Assembly (NCBI RefSeq): GCF_900105155.1
Contig: NZ_LT629762.1
Location: 2,829,001 to 2,893,000, forward strand
Reading direction: 5' to 3'
Length of the DNA: 64,000 nt
DNA from: Pseudomonas prosekii
GTDB lineage: Bacteria > Pseudomonadota > Gammaproteobacteria > Pseudomonadales > Pseudomonadaceae
Of the stretch, positions 22,487 to 30,287 are shown piece after piece (the stretch's first letter is position 1; each line of letters begins with the position of its first letter). Below the pieces are notes generated by a model. It was not told where the DNA came from. It made no database searches and worked only from the letters and a program-made list of their open reading frames with translations. The translations under genes and the position numbers were made by a program.

Positions 22487-22520
22487 AAAAAAAACCGCAG
22501 CGTTGGCTGCGGTTTTTTTT
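22487..22520. terminator. Bidirectional terminator between glmS and the lipid operon
   Basis: AACCGCAGC and GCTGCGGTT form the stem around GTTG, with a run of A on the left and T on the right. It can therefore end transcription from glmS (+) and from the convergent cytidylyltransferase operon (-). Confidence 0.9.
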
Positions 22521-22547
22521 TGCTGTGAAATCCAGGTGTGAGCTACC

Positions 22548-23480
22548 TCAAGTCCACCAATACCGAACCAGATGAAAGAAGATCGGTGCCGCGAAACACA
22601 CCGAGTCCAGCCGATCCAGCATCCCGCCGTGACCTTCGATCATGTGCCCCCAATCCTTCACGCCCCGATCGCGTTTGATCGCCGACATGACGATCCCGCC
22701 GGCAAAGCCGAGCAAGTTGATCAGCAGTGCAATCAGGAACGACTGCCACGGGTTGAACGGGGTGGTCCACCACAGCGCTGCGCCGATCAATGAGGACAGG
22801 AGCACGCCGCCGACGAAGCCTTCGACGGTTTTCGAGGGCGAGAGGTTGGGGGCGATTTTGTGTTTGCCGAACAACTTGCCGCACACGTACTGCAACACGT
22901 CGGACAGTTGCACGACGATCACCAAGTAGGCGATCAGCAGCAGGTTGCGTCCTTCGTAACCGGCGATGTCGAGGGTCAGCAGTGCCGGCACGAACGACAC
23001 GCAGAAAACCGCGATCATCAGACCCCACTGCACTTTCGACGCGCGTTCGAGGAAGTGCGTGCTGTCGCCGCCGAGCGAGGCGAGGATTGGCAGCAGCAGG
23101 AATACGTAGACCGGAATGAAGATCGAAAACAGTCCGTACCAGTCGAAATAGATCAGCAAATATTGCAGCGGCAACGCCAGGTAAAACGCGGCAACGAGCG
23201 CCGGGTAATCGCTGCGGCGCGTCGGCGTGAGCGTGAGGAATTCGCGCAACGCGTAAAACGACACGGCGTAGAACAGCAAGATTACCGCGCCGGTGCCGAG
23301 CCAGAAGGCGATGCCGATCACGACCACCATCACCCACCAGGCGTTGATGCGCGCATTGAGGTTTTCCACCACGGCGTTCGGCGTGCCGCGAGTGCGCAGT
23401 TTGAGGATCAGGCCGATCACCGAGGCCAGCACCAGAATCAGGCCGATCCCGCCGAACAGCATCAGGGTTTGTCTATCCAT
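22548..23480 (-). CDS. Phosphatidate cytidylyltransferase paralogue (CDP-diacylglycerol synthase; YnbB-like)
   Basis: This integral membrane enzyme is expected to make a CDP-activated diacylglycerol from phosphatidate and CTP. The 310-residue protein has about eight membrane segments. Near the C-terminus is the CDS signature SAIKRDRGVKDWGHMIEGHGGMLDRLDS (about 263-290), complete with Lys-Arg, Lys-Asp, HGG and DRxD. It is the last gene of a six-gene minus-strand operon, one base after the acyltransferase stop, so it is probably a dedicated paralogue and not the housekeeping CdsA. E. coli ynbB is the closest analogous context I know. Confidence 0.9.
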   Translation of the reverse strand: MDRQTLMLFGGIGLILVLASVIGLILKLRTRGTPNAVVENLNARINAWWVMVVVIGIAFWLGTGAVILLFYAVSFYALREFLTLTPTRRSDYPALVAAFYLALPLQYLLIYFDWYGLFSIFIPVYVFLLLPILASLGGDSTHFLERASKVQWGLMIAVFCVSFVPALLTLDIAGYEGRNLLLIAYLVIVVQLSDVLQYVCGKLFGKHKIAPNLSPSKTVEGFVGGVLLSSLIGAALWWTTPFNPWQSFLIALLINLLGFAGGIVMSAIKRDRGVKDWGHMIEGHGGMLDRLDSVCFAAPIFFHLVRYWWT

Positions 23481-23481
23481 G

Positions 23482-24102
23482 TCAGGAATGCTCCGGGGCG
23501 AGGGCCAGCAGCGCTTCGCGGCTGCGGGTGAGGAATTGCTCTTTGCTCTCGTCCGCGTCCAATTGCAGCGGCGCGCCGAAACTGGTGGTGCACAGCAGCG
23601 GCAGTGGCAGCACGCGGCCCTTTGGCATGACGCGATTGAGGTTGGCGATCCACACCGGGATCAGTTGCGCCTGTGGGTAACTTTTCGCCAAGTGATACAC
23701 GCCGCTTTTGAACGGCAGCAAACCGTCCTCCAGATTGCGTGTGCCTTCGGGGAAGATGATCAGCGAGTGACCTTGCTCCAGCGCATCAAGCATTGGCTGC
23801 AACGGGTTATCTACAGGGTCTTTGCGCTCGCGGTCGATCAGCACGCCGTTGAACACGCGGCTGATGATGTAGCGGCGCAGCGCACTTTTGTTCCAGTAAT
23901 CGCTGCCGGCCACCGGGCGCGTGAGTTTGCGCAGGGCGGGTGGCAGCGAGGCCCACAGCAGCACGAAGTCGCCGTGACTGCTGTGGTTGGCGAAATAAAT
24001 CCGCTGCACCGGTTCTGGCGCGCAGCCCATCCACAGGCTGCGAGCGCCGGTGACGGTGCGGGCCATGGAGGTGATGAGGGTGGCGACCACGGGTTCGAAC
24101 AT
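23482..24102 (-). CDS. Lysophospholipid acyltransferase (PlsC-like)
   Basis: This 206-residue glycerophospholipid acyltransferase probably acylates a lyso-lipid made within this operon. The catalytic motif NHSSHGDFVLL (HX4D form, about residues 39-49) and the FPEGTR motif (about 120-125) are present. The start ATG 24102 has AAGGAA upstream; an upstream in-frame ATG at 24144 would overlap the previous gene. There is no long N-terminal membrane anchor, only one hydrophobic stretch around 1-20. Such an acyltransferase is not part of E. coli ynbABCD, so it is an extra step here. Confidence 0.88.
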   Translation of the reverse strand: MFEPVVATLITSMARTVTGARSLWMGCAPEPVQRIYFANHSSHGDFVLLWASLPPALRKLTRPVAGSDYWNKSALRRYIISRVFNGVLIDRERKDPVDNPLQPMLDALEQGHSLIIFPEGTRNLEDGLLPFKSGVYHLAKSYPQAQLIPVWIANLNRVMPKGRVLPLPLLCTTSFGAPLQLDADESKEQFLTRSREALLALAPEHS

Positions 24103-24112
24103 AACGATTTCC

Positions 24113-24598
24113 TTATCCGGCGAAAGACAGCCAAGGGCTGGCAAGGATTACCGCCACGGTGGGCAGCACCTGCGCGGCGAGTAGGACAGCTTGATTGCGC
24201 AGCAGTTTCAGCGCCCCGCGTTGACGTTCCGGCCAAGGTCGACCGGCGCGATCCGCCGGTTGCAGACCCAGGTTTTGCAAAGCTTGATCGAGCGCTGACG
24301 TGCGCTGCGCCAACGCCAACGCCTGAGCATCTGCATCGGCATCGGCACCGCCATCACGCGCCATCAACGCAAAAAGATCAGCGTCGAAGGCGACCCGAAA
24401 CGCCCAATATTTTTGCCACAGTCCGGTAACGATCAGCCAGACACTGAGGATCAACCCCAGCGCCAATGGCGTAACCAGCAGCCATTGCAGCAGACCGAAC
24501 AACACACCGAGCACTGTCAGCCCTGTGGATAACTGATCCAGCGAACGGCCGCGACGCAGCAGGCTGGCGACCACGTGCAATTCGACCTCAACTGGCAT
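24113..24598 (-). CDS. Membrane protein of unknown function in the lipid operon (161 aa)
   Basis: I do not recognise a family. The 161-residue product has two adjacent hydrophobic segments (about 24-45 and 47-62), a polar middle rich in Asp/Ala (GGADADADAQALALAQRT, about 83-100) and a final hydrophobic segment (about 136-158). This suggests an inner-membrane protein with a cytoplasmic or periplasmic loop. Its start overlaps the end of the PAP2/phosphatase gene by 11 bases, and it stops 10 bases before the acyltransferase start, so it is certainly co-translated with lipid enzymes. A role as partner subunit or lipid-binding component is a guess. Confidence 0.7.
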   Translation of the reverse strand: MPVEVELHVVASLLRRGRSLDQLSTGLTVLGVLFGLLQWLLVTPLALGLILSVWLIVTGLWQKYWAFRVAFDADLFALMARDGGADADADAQALALAQRTSALDQALQNLGLQPADRAGRPWPERQRGALKLLRNQAVLLAAQVLPTVAVILASPWLSFAG

Positions 24599-25898
24599 AC
24601 GCGTTCTCCAGTGCCTGGCGATGCGCCGTGTGCAACACCACGCGCGGGCGGGCGGCCCGGATCATCGCCACTGCGGCATCGACCGAGGTCGCGCGGCCGC
24701 TGTGCAACAACCACGCGGCAACCGCCGTGGCGCTGCGCGAATAACCCAAAGCGCAGCACACCAGCAACGGGCCTTGTTGACGCAATTGTTCGATAGCTTG
24801 CGCGGCGGCCAGGCATTGCTCGGCGCTGGGCGCAGTCAGGTCGAGGACCGGGAGGCTTTTATAGGCGCGACCCTGTGGATTCAGCGGCAGCTCGGCGCAC
24901 AGATCAACTATCGCTTTAAAGGGCTGCAATTGATCGCCATCGGGCAAACGGCCGAGCCAAACGTTATCCACAACCTCGTTGGGCTGTGGATGTTTGTACG
25001 TCCACAGCCGCGAGTTGATCCACGCCGCCGCCGTATAGGGCGCAAACAACCAGCGCGCGGCAGGGCTCAAACGCCCATCGGCGCGTTTCTGAAAACCGTC
25101 GGCGTCGAGCACCGCGTAATTCAGCGCCACCAAGAACAGCGCCACCGCCGGCCAGATCAGCCACAACCAACCGCCGCCCAAACCAAACGCCGGGATTGCG
25201 AAAATCGCAGCGCCGAACAAATAACGCAGCGCCAGCCGCCAGCGCTTCGGGTCTTTGGCCAGACGCACACTGCGCAGCGGGCTTGAGTGTTCCAGCGGCC
25301 ACAACCACACGCACAGCCAACCGGCGAGGGCGCCTGTGGGTAAGTCGATAAAGTGATGTTGATAAGTGGTCAGCACCGAAATGCCGATCAGCGCGAACCA
25401 GCCGTGCACCAACCAGCGCCATACGCCCTGGAAATGGCGTTGATAGATGACCCACAGAATCACCAGCAGCGCGATGTGCAGCGACGGCGCCTGATTGAAC
25501 GGTTTGTCGAAACCGGCCAGCACCGCGAACAGCCAACCAAACACGCCGTCGAGTTCCGGCCGCTCGAAAGTGAAACGCAGCGGCCAGATCAGGAAGCAAC
25601 TGACCGCGATCACCTGCGCGCTGAGCAGCCGCAACGCGTGGCGTTTGAGTTCGTGGCGGGTGTTGGGCAACAGCAGCGAAAATCCGTAGAGCAGGTCAAT
25701 CGTCCAGTAGGGCACGATGGTCCACGCCCAGAAAGGCATGGCCGTTTCCCACTCGAACACGTACGTGCCGACGTCGCTGCGCTGGGTGGTGTACCACGTG
25801 GCAAAACCGTAACTGGCGAAAAACAGCGGCGCCAGCACCAGCAGCCAGAGCACCGCCGGTTTCAGTAAGCCTGGCTCTCTTGGGGCGTCGAGCATCAT
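24588..25898 (-). CDS. PAP2-like membrane phosphatase/transferase fused to a dual-specificity phosphatase domain (YnbD-like)
   Basis: The 436-residue protein has an N-terminal six-helix PAP2-type membrane region. It carries PSLHIALL (in place of PSGH) and YQHHFIDLPTGALAG, the catalytic His and Asp pattern seen in inositol-phosphorylceramide synthase-like PAP2 proteins. The C-terminal domain has CALGYSRSAT, the CX5R loop of cysteine phosphatases (Cys382, Arg388). So a membrane lipid-phosphate transfer or hydrolysis step is joined to a tyrosine/dual-specificity-type phosphatase. The start ATG 25898 overlaps the previous stop as ATGA. Substrates are unknown; phosphatidylglycerophosphate-like or inositol-like headgroups are possible. 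Confidence 0.85.
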   Translation of the reverse strand: MMLDAPREPGLLKPAVLWLLVLAPLFFASYGFATWYTTQRSDVGTYVFEWETAMPFWAWTIVPYWTIDLLYGFSLLLPNTRHELKRHALRLLSAQVIAVSCFLIWPLRFTFERPELDGVFGWLFAVLAGFDKPFNQAPSLHIALLVILWVIYQRHFQGVWRWLVHGWFALIGISVLTTYQHHFIDLPTGALAGWLCVWLWPLEHSSPLRSVRLAKDPKRWRLALRYLFGAAIFAIPAFGLGGGWLWLIWPAVALFLVALNYAVLDADGFQKRADGRLSPAARWLFAPYTAAAWINSRLWTYKHPQPNEVVDNVWLGRLPDGDQLQPFKAIVDLCAELPLNPQGRAYKSLPVLDLTAPSAEQCLAAAQAIEQLRQQGPLLVCCALGYSRSATAVAAWLLHSGRATSVDAAVAMIRAARPRVVLHTAHRQALENAYAS

Positions 25899-27652
25899 TG
25901 CACCCGTTGCGCGAGGGACACGGTGAAGATCCCCCATTCATCCACCCGTTGCGTGATCTTGCGGAAACCCGCCGCTTCGACCAATTGGTCCATTTCCGCT
26001 TGGCTGCGCCGACGCATCACCCACGCCTGGCCCTGACGGTGGCTGGTGAGCGCGCGGGCAATCAGCTCCAATTGCGGGTGCCACGGCTGCCCGGTGTAAA
26101 CCAGATAACCGCCGGGCTCCACGGCTTCGGCAAGACCTGCCAGCGAACCGCCGACCATCGCGTTGTCGGCGAACAATTCATACAAACCGGAAACCACTGC
26201 CAACGTCGGTTTTGGCTCCAGCGCTGCCAGATCAGCGCGGTCAAAGGCGTCGCCCTTCACAAACTGCGCGATGTCGCCAAGGCCTTTATCGCGGATCAGC
26301 GCACCGCCGTCGCGCACGTTGATGTCGCTGTAATCGCGCAACAGGATCGATTCCGGCAGCGGGCTGACGCCCTGCAGCGCTTCAAGAATGTAGCGCCCGT
26401 GACCCGCGGCGATGTCGACGATGCGCACCGGGCGACCTTCGTCGCGCAGTTTGCCCATGGTCAGGCGCAGCAGTTCTTCGACGTTGATTTTGCGTTGGCG
26501 AATGCCGCGCCAGCCGATCGAGTTCAGGTAGTTCTGATCGATCATCCGCCCGAGCCCGCCCTTGCCGGTCGGCTGGTTGCGATAGACGTAATCCAGCGTG
26601 CTGCCGGAGTCGAAACCGGTGTCGAAACCGAGTTTCACGCCTTCCGACAATTTGCTGCCCAGGCGCATGCTGGCGCGGGTCATGCGCCAGTACAGGTCGC
26701 GCAACGAGTTGTGCGGCAGCGGCGCGGCGAGGGATTCGGATTCGGCGCAGGTCAGGCCGATCTTGTCGGCGTCGAGCAAGGATGCGCGGTCCAGCGGGTA
26801 GTCGAAGTTTTGCAGGATGAAGCGCTTGGCGCTGGCCACCGCCACGGCGCGATCACGTTCGCCGAGGGTGTCGTGGAAGAAGCCCGGCAGGATGTGTTTC
26901 TCTTTTTTCAGGCTGCCGAGGCGTTCGAAAAACTGTTCCTGCGGTTTGCGGTGGACGACGAAGTCCGAGCCGGAGATCAGCAGTTGCGTCGGCACTTGAA
27001 TCGCCTGGGCATCGGCCACCACACGGTCGGCGGCTTCGTACAAGCCGAGCAACACGTTCACCGAAATCGCCTTGGTGATCAGCGGATCGCTGTCGTAGGA
27101 GGCGACGCGTTCCGGGTCGTGGCTGAGGAATTTGGCTTTCACGTAGCTGTTGACGAAAAAGTTGCCGCGAAACTTGCGCATCAGCCCCAGGCCCGAACGC
27201 GCAAACGGCACGTAGAGCTTGACCTTGAACGCGGGCGAAGCGAGCACCAGCGAGCGGATGCGCGGCGCGTAATCGTGAACCCAGGTCGAAACAATCACCG
27301 CGCCGACGCTCTGCGCGATCACCGCCATGTTCTCTTCGGCAATCTGGTGAGTCGCGCTCAGGTGATCGCAGAAGGTCTGCACGTCACGCACGCTGGTGGC
27401 GAAACTCGGGCTGTCGCCGCGCGCGCCGGGCGATTGGCCGTGGCCGCGCGCATCCCAGGCAAAAAAGTCGAAACCGGGCAGGTCGAGTTCATCGACCAAG
27501 TGGGCTATGCGCCCGGAATGCTCGTGGCCGCGATGGAACAGCAGCACAGCTTTGCGCGGCTCATCGGGATTGGCGGATGTGGCTGGCCAATGCCGGTAGA
27601 ACAACTCAACGCCGTCGTGGGTGATGAAGGTCTGCTGCTGGGTTTCGCGCAT
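25895..27652 (-). CDS. Bifunctional alpha/beta hydrolase - SAM-dependent methyltransferase (YnbC-like)
   Basis: This is a 585-residue two-domain protein. Residues 1-285 are an alpha/beta hydrolase of the monoacylglycerol-lipase type: the HRGHEHSGR oxyanion region, the nucleophile Ser115 in IAQSVGA, and the catalytic His in PGFFHDTLG. Residues about 330-585 form a class I methyltransferase with VDIAAGHGRYILEAL as SAM motif I and later VSGLYELFADNAM. The combination suggests deacylation of a lipid and methylation of a lipid or headgroup. Its order in the operon, after the CDP-alcohol transferase and before the phosphatase, mirrors E. coli ynb genes. The exact reaction cannot be assigned. Confidence 0.87.
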   Translation of the reverse strand: MRETQQQTFITHDGVELFYRHWPATSANPDEPRKAVLLFHRGHEHSGRIAHLVDELDLPGFDFFAWDARGHGQSPGARGDSPSFATSVRDVQTFCDHLSATHQIAEENMAVIAQSVGAVIVSTWVHDYAPRIRSLVLASPAFKVKLYVPFARSGLGLMRKFRGNFFVNSYVKAKFLSHDPERVASYDSDPLITKAISVNVLLGLYEAADRVVADAQAIQVPTQLLISGSDFVVHRKPQEQFFERLGSLKKEKHILPGFFHDTLGERDRAVAVASAKRFILQNFDYPLDRASLLDADKIGLTCAESESLAAPLPHNSLRDLYWRMTRASMRLGSKLSEGVKLGFDTGFDSGSTLDYVYRNQPTGKGGLGRMIDQNYLNSIGWRGIRQRKINVEELLRLTMGKLRDEGRPVRIVDIAAGHGRYILEALQGVSPLPESILLRDYSDINVRDGGALIRDKGLGDIAQFVKGDAFDRADLAALEPKPTLAVVSGLYELFADNAMVGGSLAGLAEAVEPGGYLVYTGQPWHPQLELIARALTSHRQGQAWVMRRRSQAEMDQLVEAAGFRKITQRVDEWGIFTVSLAQRVQ

Positions 27653-27687
27653 TGCATGTTCCTTATGCTAAAGATCCGAATGAGGGC

Positions 27688-28311
27688 TTACGCCGAGGGT
27701 ACGTTTACCTGCACTTCTTTCAGGCCTTGGCGGACCCGGTTGACCAAGGTGTAAGCCAGCAGGACGGCGACCACCCCAAACACGACATTTATCCACAACG
27801 CGCTGATCCAGCCAAGTGCGATGCCGGTGGCCAGCACGCCGAGCACAAACGCCCGATCACTTTTGCCCATCGGCCCGTCATAGCGTCGCGACGCGCCCAC
27901 CATCGGCCCGAGTACGCCACTGTACTCGCTCAACAACGCCAGCAGCGTGACCGCCAGCACAATCAACAGGCTGACGTCGGCGATCAACGCGAACGGCAGG
28001 ATCAGCGCGCAATCGGCGACGATATCGCACAGCTCATTGAGGTAGGCGCCGAGACGCGACTGCTGGCCGAATTCGCGGGCGAGCATGCCGTCGATGGCAT
28101 TCAGCGCCATGCGCAGGATCATCCACACCGGGATCAGCGCAAACACCCACGCATGCTCGGCAAAACCGGCGACCGCGATGCCGACCACTACCGAAATGAC
28201 CCCGGCGAGCACGGTGATCTGGTTGGCGGTGGTGCCGTTATCGAACAAACGTTGCACCAGCGGTCGCAGCAGATTCTGGAACGCCGGTTTGAGTTGGTAA
28301 ATGGAGGGCAT
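27688..28311 (-). CDS. CDP-alcohol phosphatidyltransferase family protein (YnbA-like)
   Basis: This membrane enzyme would transfer a phosphatidyl group from CDP-diacylglycerol to an alcohol. The 207-residue protein has the family motif beginning DGMLARE (Asp74, Gly75, Ala78, Arg79), then Gly88, Asp96 and Asp100. The position that is normally the third Asp is Asn92 (LNELCD). That change alters a metal ligand, although similar LNEL sequences occur in this subfamily as far as I recall. The start is taken at ATG 28311; a GTG at 28365 would add 18 residues. It is the first gene of the minus-strand operon, so the others probably act on its product. Confidence 0.85.
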   Translation of the reverse strand: MPSIYQLKPAFQNLLRPLVQRLFDNGTTANQITVLAGVISVVVGIAVAGFAEHAWVFALIPVWMILRMALNAIDGMLAREFGQQSRLGAYLNELCDIVADCALILPFALIADVSLLIVLAVTLLALLSEYSGVLGPMVGASRRYDGPMGKSDRAFVLGVLATGIALGWISALWINVVFGVVAVLLAYTLVNRVRQGLKEVQVNVPSA

Positions 28312-28471
28312 TGGCAGAGGGTTCTCGGGCAATTGAAAGCGTGAGCGTTCAGGGTTATACGTCACAATTATCAGATTGCCAGTAAAACCGCATGGGGCAT
28401 TTTCTTCCAGCGTAAAACCGCGCGGTCGGGCAATCTCGGGCTCGGGCCTTTTAGTGTTCAGGAGTTGATCG

Positions 28472-29371
28472 ATGGACCGTTTCCAGGAAATGCAGGTGTT
28501 CGCCGCGGTCGCTCAGGATCAGGGCTTTTCCGCAGCGGCGCGGCGTTTGGGCATGTCGGCGGCCAGTGTGACGCGCGCGGTGGCGGCGCTGGAGCAACGC
28601 CTCGGCACTTCGCTGCTGACGCGCACCACGCGCAGCGTGCATTTGAGCGAGTCGGGCCAGCGATACCTGGAAGATTGTCGGAGAATTCTCGCCGAGGTGC
28701 AGGAAGCCGAGGATTCCGCCGCAGGCAGCCACGCGCAACCGCGTGGGCAACTGACCGTGACCGCGCCAGTGTTGTTCGGCGATTTGTTCGTGACGCCGAT
28801 GATGGTCGGCTATCTGAATCAATTCCCGGAAGTGACGGTCAATGCCCTGCTGGTCGATCGGGTGGTGAGCATGGTCGAGGAGGGCATCGATGTCGCGGTG
28901 CGCATCGGCGAATTGCCCGACAGCAACCAGCACGCGATCCGCGTCGGCGAAGTGCGCCGGGTGATCTGCGCTTCACCGGGCTATCTGCAAACCCATGGCC
29001 GACCGCAACATCCGCAAGACCTGAGCGGCGCCCCGGTCGTCGCCACGTCGGCGATCGGCCAGTTGCGCGCGTGGCCGTTTCTCGACCAGGGCCAGCCGCT
29101 CAGCGTGCGCCCGGAACCGCGCTTGGTGGTGACGTCCAATCAAGCCGCAGTGACGGCGGCGTGCCTCGGGTTGGGGCCAACGCGAATGTTGTCGTATCAA
29201 GCGGCGGGTAAAGTCGCCAGCGGTGAACTGGAGATTGTCCTGGCGGACTTCGAATTGCCGCCGCAACCCATTCACGTGGTGTACCAGGGCGGGCGCAAGG
29301 CATCGGCGCGGGTGCGCAGTTTTGTCGATTTCGCCGTGAAAACACTGCGTGCAAACTCTGCATTGTCCTGA
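28472..29371 (+). CDS. LysR-family transcriptional regulator
   Basis: The 299-residue LysR regulator has an N-terminal winged helix-turn-helix (FQEMQVFAAVAQDQGFSAAARRLGMSAASVTRAVAALEQRLGTSLLTRTTRSV, residues 4-56) and a periplasmic-binding-like effector domain (about 90-295). AGGAG at 28460-28464 supports the ATG at 28472. It is divergent from the lipid operon (161 bases apart) and upstream of the GST gene on the same strand, with a REP pair between them, so its target could be either. The ligand is unknown. Confidence 0.9.
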   Translation: MDRFQEMQVFAAVAQDQGFSAAARRLGMSAASVTRAVAALEQRLGTSLLTRTTRSVHLSESGQRYLEDCRRILAEVQEAEDSAAGSHAQPRGQLTVTAPVLFGDLFVTPMMVGYLNQFPEVTVNALLVDRVVSMVEEGIDVAVRIGELPDSNQHAIRVGEVRRVICASPGYLQTHGRPQHPQDLSGAPVVATSAIGQLRAWPFLDQGQPLSVRPEPRLVVTSNQAAVTAACLGLGPTRMLSYQAAGKVASGELEIVLADFELPPQPIHVVYQGGRKASARVRSFVDFAVKTLRANSALS

Positions 29372-29387
29372 CCACCGAAAGCCCCTC

Positions 29388-29480
29388 TGTAGGAGCGAGG
29401 CTTGCCCGCGAAAACGGTTTCGGATTCACCCCATGGGTTGGCTGTGAGAACGCCTTCGCAGGCAAGCCTCGCTCCTGCGC
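29388..29480. repeat. REP pair (inverted, AGGAGCGAGGCTTGCCCGCG type)
   Basis: One copy reads GTAGGAGCGAGGCTTGCCCG on the plus strand (from 29389). A second copy lies in inverse orientation, ending GCAAGCCTCGCTCCTGC near 29478. This is the common Pseudomonas REP doublet, found in the 243-base gap between the LysR and GST genes. The same sequence recurs at 63788-63849. Confidence 0.8.
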
Positions 29481-29614
29481 AAAAGCGTTATTGCGCGCAC
29501 TGAAATAATCGATTGCGGATGCTGGTGATTCTGTTGTTTTGCCCATAGGCAGATGATGGCCGCCATCGGTGCTGCTCATTTCTTGAACGGCGCCATCACC
29601 CAGCGGAGTCGCTC

Positions 29615-30241
29615 ATGAACGCCATCAAGCTTTACAACTTTCCCCGCTCCGGCCACGCGCACCGCGCCGAGTTGATGCTGTCGCTGCTGCAACTGCCGAC
29701 CGAATTGATCCTCGTTGACCTCGCCAAAGGCGCGCACAAACAACCCGAGTTCCTCGCGATCAACCCGTTTGGCCAAGTGCCGGTGCTCGATGATCAAGGC
29801 GTGGTGCTGGCGGATTCCACCGCGATCCTGGTGTATCTGGCGCAAAAATATGGCAACGGCCAGTGGCTGCCGACTGACCCCGAAGGTGCGGCCAAGGTCC
29901 AGCGCTGGTTGTCGGTAGCGGCCGGGCAAATCGCTTTCGGCCCCGCCCGCGCCCGGTTGATCACCGTGTTTGGCGCGCCGTACAACGCTGACGAAGCGAT
30001 CAGCCGTTCGCATGACTTGCTCAAAGTGGTTGATCAGGAATTGGCCAACAGCGACTTCCTGGTAGGCAATCAGCCCACCATCGCCGACGTCGCCGCCTAC
30101 AGCTACATCGCCCACGCGCCGGAAGGCAATGTCTCGCTCGACGACTACGCCAACGTGCGTGCCTGGCTGGCGCGGATCGAAGCCTTGCCGGGTTTTGTCG
30201 GCATGCCGCGCACCGTCGCCGGCCTGCAACAAACTGCCTGA
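29615..30241 (+). CDS. Glutathione S-transferase family protein
   Basis: This is a 208-residue GST. The N-terminal thioredoxin-like domain begins with a [18 protein letters not shown] segment (catalytic Ser in SGHAHR, residues about 10-15) and contains [13 protein letters not shown] (about 49-61) with [15 protein letters not shown]. The helical C-terminal domain has the N-capping region [18 protein letters not shown]. It is a cytosolic detoxification enzyme or reductase with unknown substrate. It ends 46 bases before the oxidoreductase gene and is probably co-transcribed with it. Confidence 0.92.
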   Translation: MNAIKLYNFPRSGHAHRAELMLSLLQLPTELILVDLAKGAHKQPEFLAINPFGQVPVLDDQGVVLADSTAILVYLAQKYGNGQWLPTDPEGAAKVQRWLSVAAGQIAFGPARARLITVFGAPYNADEAISRSHDLLKVVDQELANSDFLVGNQPTIADVAAYSYIAHAPEGNVSLDDYANVRAWLARIEALPGFVGMPRTVAGLQQTA

Positions 30242-30287
30242 TTGCCAGCTGTTCACGTTGCGCCAAGCGCGCAAGGGAGACGCCGTA

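Noticed and set aside
25880..27754. A 624-codon plus-strand frame opposite the hydrolase-methyltransferase gene
   Set aside because: The minus-strand frame has clear motifs and gene overlaps; the plus frame is a shadow rich in His, Gln and Arg.
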